From contig NC_054750.1 in the NCBI RefSeq assembly GCF_018143015.1, forward strand, positions 5,448,501 to 5,512,500: DNA of 64,000 bases, read 5' to 3'. This document shows, piece by piece, positions 50,574 to 60,200 of the stretch. The position numbers and the translations under genes were made by a program. Origin of the DNA: Lytechinus variegatus. Its lineage: Eukaryota; Echinodermata; Echinoidea; Temnopleuroida; Toxopneustidae. Each line of letters starts with the position of its first letter. Within the stretch, counting starts at the first letter, position 1. The notes under the pieces are model-generated. The model had not been told where the DNA came from. It worked only from the letters and a program-made list of their open reading frames with translations, and ran no database searches.

Positions 50574-52540
50574 GGTGGTGGTGGTGATGATGATGGTGGT
50601 GATAATGATGATGATGATAATAGTCCAATTTAATGAAAATCTGATGAGATGATAACGTCAACTTGGACATTGGGGATTTTAATGATGATGTTAATGATAG
50701 TTCAATTTACTGAAAGTCTGATGAGATACTCAACTCTGTGAATGAATTAGTTGTTGTATTTTTCCTATTCAAAACTTATTTCCATTCACTTTACTTACAG
50801 CTATGCGAATATGGCAACTTCTGCATCCACATTGCCCTGCGTGACCTTCGACCCCCTGGCACCAGGGAACGACGTATCCCGTACCCAACTGGTAACCCGA
50901 TGACCCAGATGTTCCGGTTCGTCAGCTGTCCTAACTACACCTACGAGACACTAGCATGGATCAGTTTTGCTATCATGACACAGTGTCTACCAGGTAAGAT
51001 CCAGGCAAAAAAAATAATGCTCTATTTTTGGGTTCTATTTTTCACAACTTGCTGCTTAAATCTTCAACATTGTATTTGCTTTAATATTGCACTGATTGAG
51101 GATTTTCCTTGGCGCTGTTGCATTAAATTTACTATTATGGTAATACTGCCATCCTGTGGTATCTTTCATGGAATCCTAGATTTTGATTGGCTGATGAGCA
51201 TTGTTGCCAAGTTACCATTGGATGGCAAAGTGACCATAATAGTAACTATGCTATGGTGACCAGGGCTGTTTTTACCATACTTTCTATCATTATCCACGAA
51301 CTCACCTGTCACTGTTTAACTTTGCAACCCCTCCCTCAGCAACACCGGTATCACTCTACGATGCACTGATGTGTTGTTGGAAGGGCGCGCGGTGGTGAAA
51401 GAGGAAGTGACGAGGGATGTAGGTCACAAGGTGGCCCCTGACGGGTTGCACGCTGTACGTGCCAGGAGCGTGCATAAATTATGTGGGAGATCTTTGTGTT
51501 GTTGAGGGTGGGGTGAATAGTAATGTTTAACAGGGACAGGTGAGTATGCCTCATTCGTAAATAAGACACTCACTGACTGAGTGTCGTTTTCAGGGGACAA
51601 ACTCGCCCCCGAGCCCCCATGTGATTTGTTGTCCTTGGTAAGATCTAGGGAACATTTCAGGAAACAAGTTGTCAGTGATTTTCACTGATAACTGTTATGA
51701 GCTACTAAAATCCTTGCATCTGATTGGCTCAAACCAGATTAGAAAGTGATAAAATCACTATTTGCTGGTGGCAACACTCCCCGGTGTGTGGTATTTGTGA
51801 GTGCTGTTTCCTAATTCTGCTTGTAATTTATGCACAACTTGACGCATGACTGGTGATCATTTCTTTTGCGTAACGATATACCCCAATTTTTCCCAGTTAA
51901 ATGGGAGCGAGTGTAAAAAAGGCTGCAGAACGTTGTGGCCCAGTGGATTAGTATCCACACTTTGAAACATAAGGTTGTGGGTTTGAATCCCAGCCATTTC
52001 CTTCAGCAAGAAATTGATCCACATTGTGCTGCACTCGACCCAGGTGAAGTGAATTGTACCTGGCAGGAATTTATTTTTTGAAATGCCACCGCGTTGTAAA
52101 TAACAGCTGCCTGGCTAAAGCCGGTAATGATATTCAAGTCCTTTAGAAGCGCATAGAGATGTTATATCATAATGTGATTTGCATTGTACAAGAATGATCA
52201 TTATTATCATCATAATCATCGTTATCATCATCACTGTCATCATCATCGTCATCATTGTCATCATCATTAACATCGTCATCATCATCAATCATTGATTCTT
52301 TCCTTCTGTTTTCTCGTAGTACTTCTATTCTGCCTGACAGTTTTGAAGTGTAGCCCTGTAATGAGCATGAAAGCCTTATCAATCAATGTTTCTTTCCTTC
52401 TCTTTCTTGCAGTACTTCTATTCTGCCTGGCTGGGTTTGGTCAGATGGCTATCTGGGCTGGTGGAAAGCATCGTAACTACAAGAAAGAATTCAAGGAATA
52501 TCCAAGGGGACGGAAAACCATTCTTCCATTCCTTCTCTAA
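33534..52540 (+). CDS. TECR: TECR, trans-2,3-enoyl-CoA reductase
   Basis: Coding exons: 33534-33539 (tentative), 35041-35091, 36692-36743, 37644-37688, 40832-40935, 45391-45500, 49085-49190, 49961-50033, 50457-50500, 50801-50993, 52413-52540. The lengths sum to 912 nt, 303 aa (human 308), with all phases agreeing. The enzyme does the last step of very-long-chain fatty acid elongation (reducing trans-2-enoyl-CoA with NADPH) in the ER membrane. An N-terminal ubiquitin-like region ([34 protein letters not shown], residues 1-85) precedes a multi-pass SRD5A-type domain: [65 protein letters not shown], then [14 protein letters not shown] and the IPFLL C-terminus. The start exon is the weak point: ATGGAT followed by gtaagt, chosen for its aaaATGG context and phase. 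Confidence 0.92.
33861..33930. repeat. GAT/GGT trinucleotide microsatellite
   Basis: Imperfect (gat)n/(ggt)n run in TECR intron 1. The histidine-rich frame on the minus strand is a by-product of this repeat. Confidence 0.9.
34705..34775 (+). repeat. 5S-rRNA-like fragment (tentative)
   Basis: The bases ggcctggtta at about 34716 and tggatgggagac at about 34738 match, in order, the box C part of eukaryotic 5S rRNA (GGCCTGGTTAGTACTTGGATGGGAGAC). A 6-base insertion separates them and ggtgc follows. It is only the 3' half; no convincing box A was found. It could be a 5S-derived SINE head or chance. Confidence 0.35.
35571..35744. mobile_element. Short hairpin MITE, 174 bp (tttcataaagct family)
   Basis: Inverted ends ccaggtgggtgtttcataaa and tttatgaaacacccacctgg are perfect over 20 bp. 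The interior has no frame. It is related to the copy at 60433-60608. Confidence 0.85.
35784..36051. mobile_element. TIR MITE, 268 bp
   Basis: Inverted arms of about 110 bp: ggggaaactctctacaa ... cacaatggagagttgag on the left, with ctcagctctccattgtg ... ttgtagagagttttcccc on the right. It shows matching short frames on both strands because it is palindromic. Confidence 0.8.
36132..36427 (-). mobile_element. tRNA-derived SINE, minus orientation
   Basis: On the minus strand the head reads gcattgtggctcagtggatt (A-box-like) and gtgggttcaaat (B-box-like), a tRNA-type pol III promoter. It is followed by the shared SINE body (cttgc..caagaaatttatc, ggtaaatgggtacctggcag) and an ATT-rich tail toward 36132. 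It is near full length. Confidence 0.8.
38795..40815. mobile_element. 2.0 kb near-perfect hairpin transposon, TTAA-flanked (family 3)
   Basis: TTAA at 38791-38794 and 40816-40819. Ends aggagaaatatattga and caatatatttctact. The two halves are reverse complements of each other almost to the centre (about 39805), giving arms near 1 kb with hardly a loop. Matching landmarks include cacgtgaagctccacttgca with its complement, and the aaacccagaattttatctag stretch. No intact transposase. TTAA and 5'-AG ends are compatible with a Kolobok-like origin. It lies in TECR intron 4 and its right end is 12 nt from the exon at 40832. Confidence 0.88.
41633..44954. mobile_element. 3.3 kb TU-like foldback element with modular repeat arms
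   Basis: Termini aaccgataatgtcgcacc and its complement. Each arm has layered domains. The outer domain of about 210 bp is made of aacgcataatgtcgc units (15-mer). Next come about 115 bp of unique sequence. Then a block of 'catttcgtctaatagcca'-type units (about 41965-42380; mirror 44210-44600). An inner block of ggacaattaccccc units follows (about 42380-42795; mirror 43985-44200), longer on the left. The 1.2 kb core has no transposase frame. The design matches the modular foldback TU elements described in sea urchin and Drosophila FB. No target duplication was recognised. It lies in TECR intron 5. Confidence 0.85.
45524..45707. mobile_element. TIR MITE, about 184 bp (gacatttgctc family, copy 1)
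   Basis: Left end gacatgacatttgctcctgc; right end gagcaaatgtcatggaac. The centre has 'tagggtta' phrases. A second copy is at 56874-57066. It begins about 23 bp after a TECR donor and ends next to the LINE tail. Confidence 0.75.
45712..47760 (-). mobile_element. LINE with ORF1 and endonuclease start but no reverse transcriptase
   Basis: Minus strand, 5' end at the right. ORF1 starts at 47603 ([20 protein letters not shown]), is broken by a stop near 47451 and by a nested insertion, and resumes with a coiled coil and [13 protein letters not shown]. An L1-ORF1-like domain follows ([33 protein letters not shown]), ending at 46776. ORF2 starts at 46608 with a CxxC zinc-like head (CVVCERQ..CLACEDH), then AP-endonuclease motifs: [39 protein letters not shown]. 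Homology stops near 46000. The rest of the endonuclease and all of RT are absent, then a 3' UTR-like stretch ends near 45712 in an A/T-rich tail. A 5' UTR may reach about 48130. Confidence 0.82.
47256..47345 (-). mobile_element. Nested LINE 3'-end fragment with (AATC)n tail
   Basis: The run gattgattgatt at 47256-47282 (minus: AATC repeats) is the microsatellite tail of a short LINE 3' piece (minus: ggtgcaaataaaaggccata). It sits within ORF1 of the larger LINE. Short matching attctt at each flank may be a target duplication. CR1/L2-like by tail style. Confidence 0.6.
48795..49045 (+). mobile_element. LINE 3'-end fragment, plus orientation
   Basis: It reads [20 protein letters not shown], resembling the LINE ORF2 C-terminal phrase (fxxxGPxLWNSLP), then [13 protein letters not shown] and a 3' end gtgctgtataaatcttattt. 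Frames are broken. It ends about 40 bp before the TECR exon at 49085. Confidence 0.6.
50539..50625. repeat. (GAT)n(GGT)n microsatellite
   Basis: A long imperfect gat/ggt run in the TECR intron starting at 50501, followed by two near-identical phrases agt(c/t)caattta(a/c)tgaaa (about 50622 and 50699). The His-rich frame on the minus strand is an artefact. Confidence 0.9.
51108..51265. mobile_element. Short hairpin MITE, tentative
   Basis: Inverted parts tactattatggtaatactgc and ccataatagtaact surround a central gattttgattggctgatgag, giving a roughly 155-bp palindromic unit like others listed in this window. Confidence 0.5.
51648..51790. mobile_element. Short hairpin MITE with CCAATCAGA core (inverted)
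   Basis: It begins near gggaacatttcaggaaacaa and contains gctactaaaatccttgcatc tgattggctc, the reverse complement of the core seen at 58131. The right end is poorly defined. Confidence 0.5.
51926..52205 (+). mobile_element. tRNA-derived SINE, full-length copy
   Basis: Head cgttgtggcccagtggatta (A-box-like) and gtgggtttgaatcccag (B-box-like). The body contains cattgtgctgcactcgaccc and gaattgtacctggcagga, and the 3' end gcattgtacaagaatgatca runs into an (ATC)n tail. It is the most complete of four copies in the window (also 2398, 5940, 36132). The 3' end loosely resembles the local LINE ends, which may be its retrotransposition partner. Confidence 0.85.
52196..52291. repeat. (ATC)n microsatellite
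   Basis: Imperfect atc/gtc repeats directly after the SINE tail, in the last TECR intron. The Asp-rich frame on the minus strand is a by-product. Confidence 0.85.
52289..52434 (+). promoter_or_regulatory. Duplicated 3' splice site of the last TECR exon
   Basis: A segment of about 56 bp (pyrimidine tract, AG, and the first exon bases tacttctattctgcctg) occurs twice, with acceptors at 52319 and 52412. The distance is exactly 93 nt and the frame stays open between them. Use of the upstream acceptor would add 31 residues ([20 protein letters not shown] to LLFLA) and repeat the VLLFCL start. The downstream acceptor gives the family-like protein. Confidence 0.85.
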
Positions 52541-55540
52541 GCTCCTCCCCCTCTCCCATTACCCCCTTCTTTCTCTCAAATACCATTTTGAATCATTCAA
52601 ATTATCAATGACTGTGTTGAGTTTCAGGTACTACACTGTATACATAATTTGAGATCTTTTTTCGAATGTGTCAGGCATGTTGGGTTGTTTGGGTTTTTTT
52701 TACTGATTTAATGACAAAGATCAATGCCAGATTGAAAAAAAATTATTATTTCAATCAAATTGAATGATCAAGTTTATAGTTTGCCTTTGAAAATTGTTTT
52801 TCATGGGAGATTTGCTTTCTGAATTGATGAAAATCAGTATTGCAAGAAATGTAAAACAGACCTTCATGTATGGGTGTTAGATAATTTTGATATAACTCAT
52901 TTTCAAGAAAATAGTTGTCATGATAAAATCTAATTTTGATTGAGAAATTGCAGGAAAGATTTAAATGGCATTCCATTTTGCAGATGAAATTAATTTATCA
53001 TTTATGTCTTCTCCATGATAGATAATTATGTAATATGGAAGTAATTTTGAATCATTTTCAGTACAAAACCAAATCATTTTTGCTGTTGAAAGGATTAATA
53101 TGAAAAGCATGTAGTATTACCAGGAAGTATTAAAACAGTTTTTTTAAAAGAAAAATGGTATTGAAAATATCCTTATCATCCTCATTTAATTGTTGCCAAA
53201 TTGATTTATGTTGGAAGTATTCAGTATTTTATTATTAATTTATTGATACCTTTCTCATATCTTCATTACACAGTGTTATTGAGATAGACATTTTTTTCCC
53301 TTTAGATTCCTTTTTAATGATTTATCATATTTTGAAGGGGAAATGCATGGATATATTTTTACTACATAATGCTATTGAGAAGGGCATTTTGTGTAATTTT
53401 CTTTCCTTTTTTATGATTTATCATATTGGATATATTTAAATTTGATGGGGAAAATGCTTGGATATGTGTTCATTACACATTTGTACCAAGGACATTTTGT
53501 GCCACTGTTTTTTTTTTTTTAAGATTCTTCATGGCGGATATATTGAAATTTGAAGGGGGAAAATGCTTGGATGTTTGGTATTGATAAAGTGTATTATTCA
53601 TTACACATGAAGTTCCTGGATATGATTTTATGAATTCCATATCAGTTTAAATGATATTTACTTGCAGCATATATAATTTTGTTAGTGCAACATTTGCAAA
53701 ATGAATATTACTACACATATCTATGCATGTGATGATTGAATGTGTGTACATATATGATAACATTTTTTACATGAATATACCTGCTTTAAACATTCTTTGT
53801 GTGTTTTTAATTGACATTTTTCATGCTATCCCCTGGCAACTCATGGCCCATGGAATTGACCTAAATGTAATGGGGGAGGGACTGGAATTGTCATGACGGT
53901 TGAGTGAACTTCTTCCTCAGCCTTGATATACATTCGTCTTGAAGTGAAGGGTGCAAGGCACATAATTTGAGTGTCAGAAATTGTGTTGCGATGGTAATAT
54001 CATATAATGGCATTACTGCATAATTATATATTCACCTTTTTACTATTTCCATGGTCGTAGTTTCAAGATTAGGTTTTTATTAAATCGAGCATTTGAGTTT
54101 ATTCTGAATCTCTCAATCCAAAAGTGGAAGGAACATATTATTTGTATACAGTAGTGTCTGTAACATGTTTACTTCCACAAATTTTATTTCTGAATCTTGA
54201 TAGAAAGTGCCTTGGTAATTGTTCATGCAAACACGTGAAAATGCTGTCGTAAGCTGACAGGAGTGCAAGGCAATTTAAAAAAAATCACTTCATATAAAAA
54301 GTTTAAAACCTAACCACCTAACCAGTAATTTAGGGAAATTTTGAAGGTGGCTAGGAAATTGCAGCAAGGCAACCTTGATTGTGCAGAAGTGCATATTACT
54401 ATTTTCAGCAGTCATAGAGAAATTATAAGTGATTTTAAAACATTGAAATTTAAGAAAATTCCAATGTATGAAAGTACATCAGTTATTATTCTGTGGAATG
54501 ACAAAGAATTTTATCCCAAGTCTACATAAGGTATACCTGGTACCTGACTTTCAACATTTTCCCCCAATATTATTAAAGAATTTTTTTCTTGCTTACAGGG
54601 TATACTCATAAAAGCCCATAATTTAATTTGTAATTATCTTTTTGGCTCCTCACTTTCTCTCTCTCTTAACCCCATCTGTTACTCTCCCCCTCTTCTTTCT
54701 GTAACTGATGTCTTTTTTAATATTAATATTTAATATACTATGTTTTGAGTGACATAAATGTGCTCACACATTGAGTGATTGTATAAAATGGCATTGGTTA
54801 CAATTCAAATTGAAATGTAATAAATTATGTGATTTTGCAGCTAATAATTACATTCTCTTGTGTTGTCATTCTAATTGTAGTTAATTAGTTTATTCACGGT
54901 ATGTGATACCACAAAAACTTGGGTGTCAAATCTGTCGATCAGTATTCATGGTTGATTTTACATACCAGTAAAAGCAGAAAAATTAGAAAAAATATCGGTC
55001 GATGGTTTGATGAAATCCATCAAACAAAAAGTGAGTTATGACTGTTTAATAGTTCTTAATATGTGACATATGAGAGCATTTCCCCCAATCATTACTACCA
55101 TCGGCATAGTCATCATCTTCTACTCATGATATTCATCATAATGTTCTACCAATAACTATTTGGGAAAGGTAATACAGGCCACCCCCACCACTGAATTACT
55201 GGGGGGATTGGAGGTGCATCCCCCTACCCAATCAACACTAATGCACATGAAGAAACAATGGCTCCATACACAGAGACATTAGCGATTTCGTTCACTTTAT
55301 TTTTCAAAGAATAAACTTGCATGCATTCAGTCAAAGTATTTTGACCAGTTATTTGACGAAAGCAATGGAAATAAGATGAAGCATGTAGCACATTGAGAAC
55401 ACTTCGGCCACGTAACACAACTGAATGGATTCATTGTCATCCGCAACACTTAGCAATTGCTCATGGGGGCTGATTTTATGACCGAATCACTGTATTGAAC
55501 ATAATAATCAATCGATGATACAAATCAACCTGTATGTTTA

Positions 55541-55928
55541 GGAGAAATGCCAGTAGTTGCAGTTAACACTGATTTCATGAGAAAGTCTGTAAAACAAGGC
55601 TTAATTGTCAGTACATAATCAAGGATCTAAATCTGGTAGTTAAATAAACTGAACTTTGTGAAATCTTGAAATCTACGCTGATAAATGTTCACACTGAAGA
55701 TCACCAACAGAGATAAGCGCACGTGGGACAGTGTATTATTATTGCTTTGAATGTCGGGCCCGACGCTTGACCCGAATCCCGTGCTTATTTGCTGATTTCT
55801 CAGCAATTACACAATTTCTTCCAGAATCCTTTGGCACATATGTTTTATTTAACAGACACTTTGGTGGTCATTTCATTGGATTCTGTACGAACTCATTTTG
55901 ATATCGTTACCACTACTGGCATTTACCT
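55541..55928. mobile_element. MITE family 2, independent copy
   Basis: Ends ggagaaatgccagtagt (left) and actactggcatttacct (right, then ttaa at 55929-55932). It shares the body with 19223-19614, including aaagtctgtaaaacaaggct and cacgtgggacagtgtattat, but is clearly more diverged, so it is an old separate insertion. Confidence 0.8.
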
Positions 55929-56492
55929 TTAATCACTGGTCTGTGAAACTGGCCCTTGGTTCACACTACATAAAGCTTGTCACCACTGACAAGCACTTTA
56001 ACTGTCATCGAGTGACAACTTGTTCATGATGACAAATTAAACATCCATTATGAAATATGTAAATTTCACCTACAGTTCCCTGATGAAATAAACCCGGATT
56101 TCCTCCTTTCAGAGGGAAAAAATATAATTGTCAAATGAACAGTTATCATGACTCTTGATATTACTGTTTTAATAAATCAACAAAGTCCAAACAAATTTCC
56201 TCTCAATATCCTCTCTTTATTTCAATACAAATAGGCAATTGTTTAAGAATTTGCTGTATACCACCTTAATAATTATTAATACGATTTCTAACACCATCGA
56301 AATAACAATACAATGTAAATTGAAATACCAGTAAATATACCCCATCAGAACAAATATTTATAAAATATGAAATTAAATACATTTGAGGCAGCACACTTCA
56401 TGGACAAATATGCTCAAGGTGAAAAATGTGAAATACAGGTTACTCATAAAGTGAGGCAAGTTAGGTAAGTCGACTACAAAGTAATACTGAAA

Positions 56493-56720
56493 TCTTGATT
56501 TTTCTGAAATCATCTTATAACAAATCTTACATCCGATTCTAATTTACGAGTCACTTTTTCGGCATCAAATATATTCCCTGATATAAATTACTGAAAACGG
56601 CTTTTGAAGAATTGTTATCTTGATTTTTCTGAAATCATTATCTTACAACAAATCTTACATCCGATTCTAATTTACGAGTCACTTTTTCGGCATCAAATAT
56701 ATTCCCTGATATAAATTACA
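56493..56720. repeat. Tandem duplication, about 125-bp period, two copies
   Basis: The stretch from cttgatttttctgaaatcat to ccctgatataaattac occurs at 56494-56590 and 56619-56719, nearly identical, separated by a short spacer. Recent; non-coding. Confidence 0.9.
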
Positions 56721-56873
56721 ATCGTTTGATTATATATTTTAATATCTGTATTCAGAGAAGAAAAAATAACATTTACCTCCTAACGTGTATTCAAGATGAT
56801 AAAAGTTAATACTATTTTGCAATATCCACTTAGCAGACACAGATCTAGCTGGATGAGACACAATAGTTGTGAG

Positions 56874-57066
56874 GGTGACACAACATATGCTCCTGCGACA
56901 TTTGCACCGATCTTAATATCTCAGAGGGCATAGGGTTAGAGTTAGGATGTATAATGTAAAGATAAGGATTAGGGTTTATTTAGTTCTGATGGTTAGGTTG
57001 TATATTTAGCTTAACATGCAGAATATCCATCAGAGCAATTGTCGCCAGAGCAAATGTCATGGAACC
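56874..57066. mobile_element. TIR MITE, about 190 bp (gacatttgctc family, copy 2)
   Basis: Left gctcctgcgacatttgc; right gtcgccagagcaaatgtcat ggaac. The same layout as 45524-45707, with tagggtta phrases in the middle. Confidence 0.7.
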
Positions 57067-57298
57067 GTTTTGAGAGGCCGACTATTGTGCAAAAATACAA
57101 TATGGCCCCTGAAATGGTATTGTGTCTAAACCGGCTGGATCCATGTGCCTGCCACTCAGATTCAACTTATTAATGGAAAGCAGGAAAGCTTCATCTCTTA
57201 GAACCAGAAAGACTACGAAACAAATATGGTTTTCCATTTCCAGAGGCCTAGAGAATGTGACTTTGGTTTCTTTGCATCCATTATGTAGAGTGAAACTG

Positions 57299-60200
57299 CT
57301 AGCCTTGTGCTCCTGAAAACAAAAGAAAACATGAAAGAGCTAGCTAGAGATACGTATAGGAAGAGCAGAAAACACTCATCTAGTCCTTTGAAGAGAATAT
57401 AGGCGTGTCTCACTTTGCATGTGTTTAAATAAATTTGACAGTTTTTATCCTTTAAGCCCCCATCACACTTATTCGGAATCAAGCAGAAGCTGGAAGGAAA
57501 AAAATACTTTTAAAATCTAGAAATGTTTTGTGAGCAACTTATGAATTCACCAAATGGAGTTGAAAATCAGTAAATTGACAAGGTGAATCATCATACACTA
57601 GTTAAAATGAGCCGCAATGGAGTCAGATTGATAATTTGTGCTAATTTCTTGGACATTCTAAATATTCTGACTGCATTCGAAATATTTTTGTCATTTCTTT
57701 TGGCCATCCCGAAGGTTTTGGTCAAGTTCAAAACATTTGAGGGGTATTTTCGAAGGGTGTTAGAGGTAGATTTAAATGACCAACTGGTGGTCAAACAATA
57801 GTCCTTTCATTCCGGCCAATTCTGCTTGATTCAGAATAAGTGTGATGGGGGCTTTAGAATTTATACAACTAAAAAGTCTAGTCATGAAATATTTATAGAA
57901 AGTTTAGGAATCATCACAAATCGCCAACTTACAATGAGCATTCCATTAGTAATACTTTTAAAAATTTCCCATCAATCAAATTACACCCAGCTATGATGAC
58001 AAAATATCTTTTAAATAATAATTTACACGGCACTAATTTCAATCAAACCAAGGCACTCTAATATCACTCTGGGAGTGTTTCATAGGAAGTTTTGTCAGGG
58101 ATTTTCAATGGCAAACTTGCTCTAAGCCAATCAGATGCAAGGATTACAGTAGCTTTCAATAATAATCACTTATAATCACTGACAAACTTTGTTATGAAAC
58201 TCTTCCGAGACTAATGAGACTTCCAATGTTAGTGCTCTCAGCTGCATTCAAAGAATTGCTTCTTCGACAGAGACCACTTACCGCCATCATTAGCCGGATT
58301 AGCAGGGATTTTCAATACCTTGAACAAACTACACAAAAGAGCTGATTATGACGTCTCAAGAACTCAACTCACTTGCATTATCATGCCTTGTTATACTTTA
58401 TTTCATTTATTATAGAATAAACCGAAAGACACCGAAATTTACTTTTAAATTTACTGAATTGAACTCCCCGACTGGGTGGAAAGTGGCAAATGTAAATGAA
58501 TGACTTACCTTCAACACTAACTCTTGTAACAAGCGTTGACATTGCTTCTCCAATCCGATTAGCAGCTGAAAATAGGTCACCACTCCCTCGCCTACTTCCT
58601 CCTAATAAAGGAAATTAAATACATAAATGCAACATAAAATAAAAGAGATTATTTTAAGAAATAAAATTCCAGAAATATTCATACACCCTCTTTTCATTCC
58701 TTTATGTGTTTTATTTTGTGTATATCATTATCATGGTTTTTTTCTTGGAATTCCTTTCCCTTTTTCCCTCTAATTTTCTTGTTTTCCTAGGCAGGGTTTA
58801 TTACCACATTTTTGATTTACTGAAGTTTGATGTTATAAACATAATGTGTAAGAATACAAAATATAAATATAGCTATGCACTGTATATTTTTCAAATCACT
58901 ACTTAAATTACCATTCCTCAACAGTCATATTGTAAACACATATCAGTTGGTAATCTGAAGAAATAAAGAAATGCATATTCAATGTGACAAGATAAAAATA
59001 CACCTATTGTTTTAAATGAAAAGGTAATTTTCCATTTCTCAACTCTTTGCATGCCAAATCCTGATTTAAAATGATGTAAAGCAATACCAAAGGCCTAAAC
59101 CATCTTGCTATTTTGAGGTCCTGAATTTAAAGACCTAACCCCATATTCTTGGGTTCAATTCAAACTCTGGTCCAAACTCGTTGTCATAACTATGGATAGC
59201 CAATTGTGACAGGTATCTCAAACAGTTCAAGTTCAATTTGCCAGCTCATTTGACATTCAAATCATTCATATGTGACTGGGAATAATCACTGAAATAATTC
59301 TATTCATAATTGAAACATGAAGAAAAGTGCCAAGTAAAGATATGAAACATACAATGTAAACAGAAATTTTGACATTTTTGGCTTGCCATACTTTTAATAC
59401 CAACTTAGATCATGGCCTCGGCTATTAACCAGACTTCAGGGTCCCGTTTCATGAAGAATTGTTATAATAACAAATTAAAATTTCTATAATACATTTACTA
59501 TCAGCCAATTAGATTGAAGGATTTCAGTAGCTTTTAACTGTTATTGTAAATTTGTTATTATAACAAGTTTCATGGAACAGACCCCACAATACCGGCAATA
59601 GAGTACATACTTGATCTCCTTGGTCTTGGTTGAAGGAATTCTTCCATTGTCATGACAGGCACATGTGGTTCAGCTGAATTTTGACAAAGGAAAAAAAAGA
59701 AAAACCTTAGTCCAAATACAGAATTAAGCTTGATTCATTGAAAGTAGGGGGGGGTCACTTTGAAGTTCATTTATTATGACATTTTCTTAAGGCTAAGTTT
59801 ATCACTTTGCCATAATTTCATTAGTTATTTCTTTGAATTATGAATACTCAAATCATAATCATATCACATTGAAATGTATCACAGAGAAATGTAATGTCCA
59901 GTGACATTGACACATCTTTCAATTCAAGCCTTATGTGAAGAAATATGCGACAAATGAGTTAGAAAACACTGAAAATAAGGAAATTCCTGAATTACCTAAC
60001 ATAACTGCAGATAGATTTTTCACAAACAGACACAGTAGTCAAAAGTAAAATTACTTTTACCTTCTCCCCCATTAATTAAGGACCATCTCTCATCAAACAG
60101 GAATCTTACAAAGAGTTGCGACTGATGCAATCAATCTCAGTTATGGAAAGCCAGCAACCCCAATATCTAAGATGCACATAATCTCTTAAATATGTTTTCT

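Larger units (their letters stand above)
52541..57298. other. Intergenic spacer between TECR and the dystrophin-like gene
   Basis: AT-rich DNA, with no coding exon recognised. The left part is TECR 3' UTR, which shows loosely repeated 'ggaaaatgc(t/a)tggatat' phrases near 53339, 53450 and 53560. The right part holds a MITE (55541-55928), a 125-bp tandem duplication (56493-56720) and a MITE (56874-57066). The two genes converge on this spacer. Confidence 0.65.

Noticed and set aside
50476-50670. Histidine-rich minus-strand frame
   Set aside because: Pure product of the gat/ggt microsatellite.
51926-52000. Candidate tRNA gene at the SINE head
   Set aside because: A and B box-like motifs are present but no cloverleaf can be drawn, and the sequence continues into the SINE body shared with other copies.
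52167-52382. Aspartate-rich minus-strand frame
   Set aside because: Product of the atc microsatellite following the SINE tail.
57583-57801. Overlapping 60-70-codon frames on both strands inside the TTA-flanked MITE
   Set aside because: No family motif; sits wholly within a 399-bp non-autonomous element.
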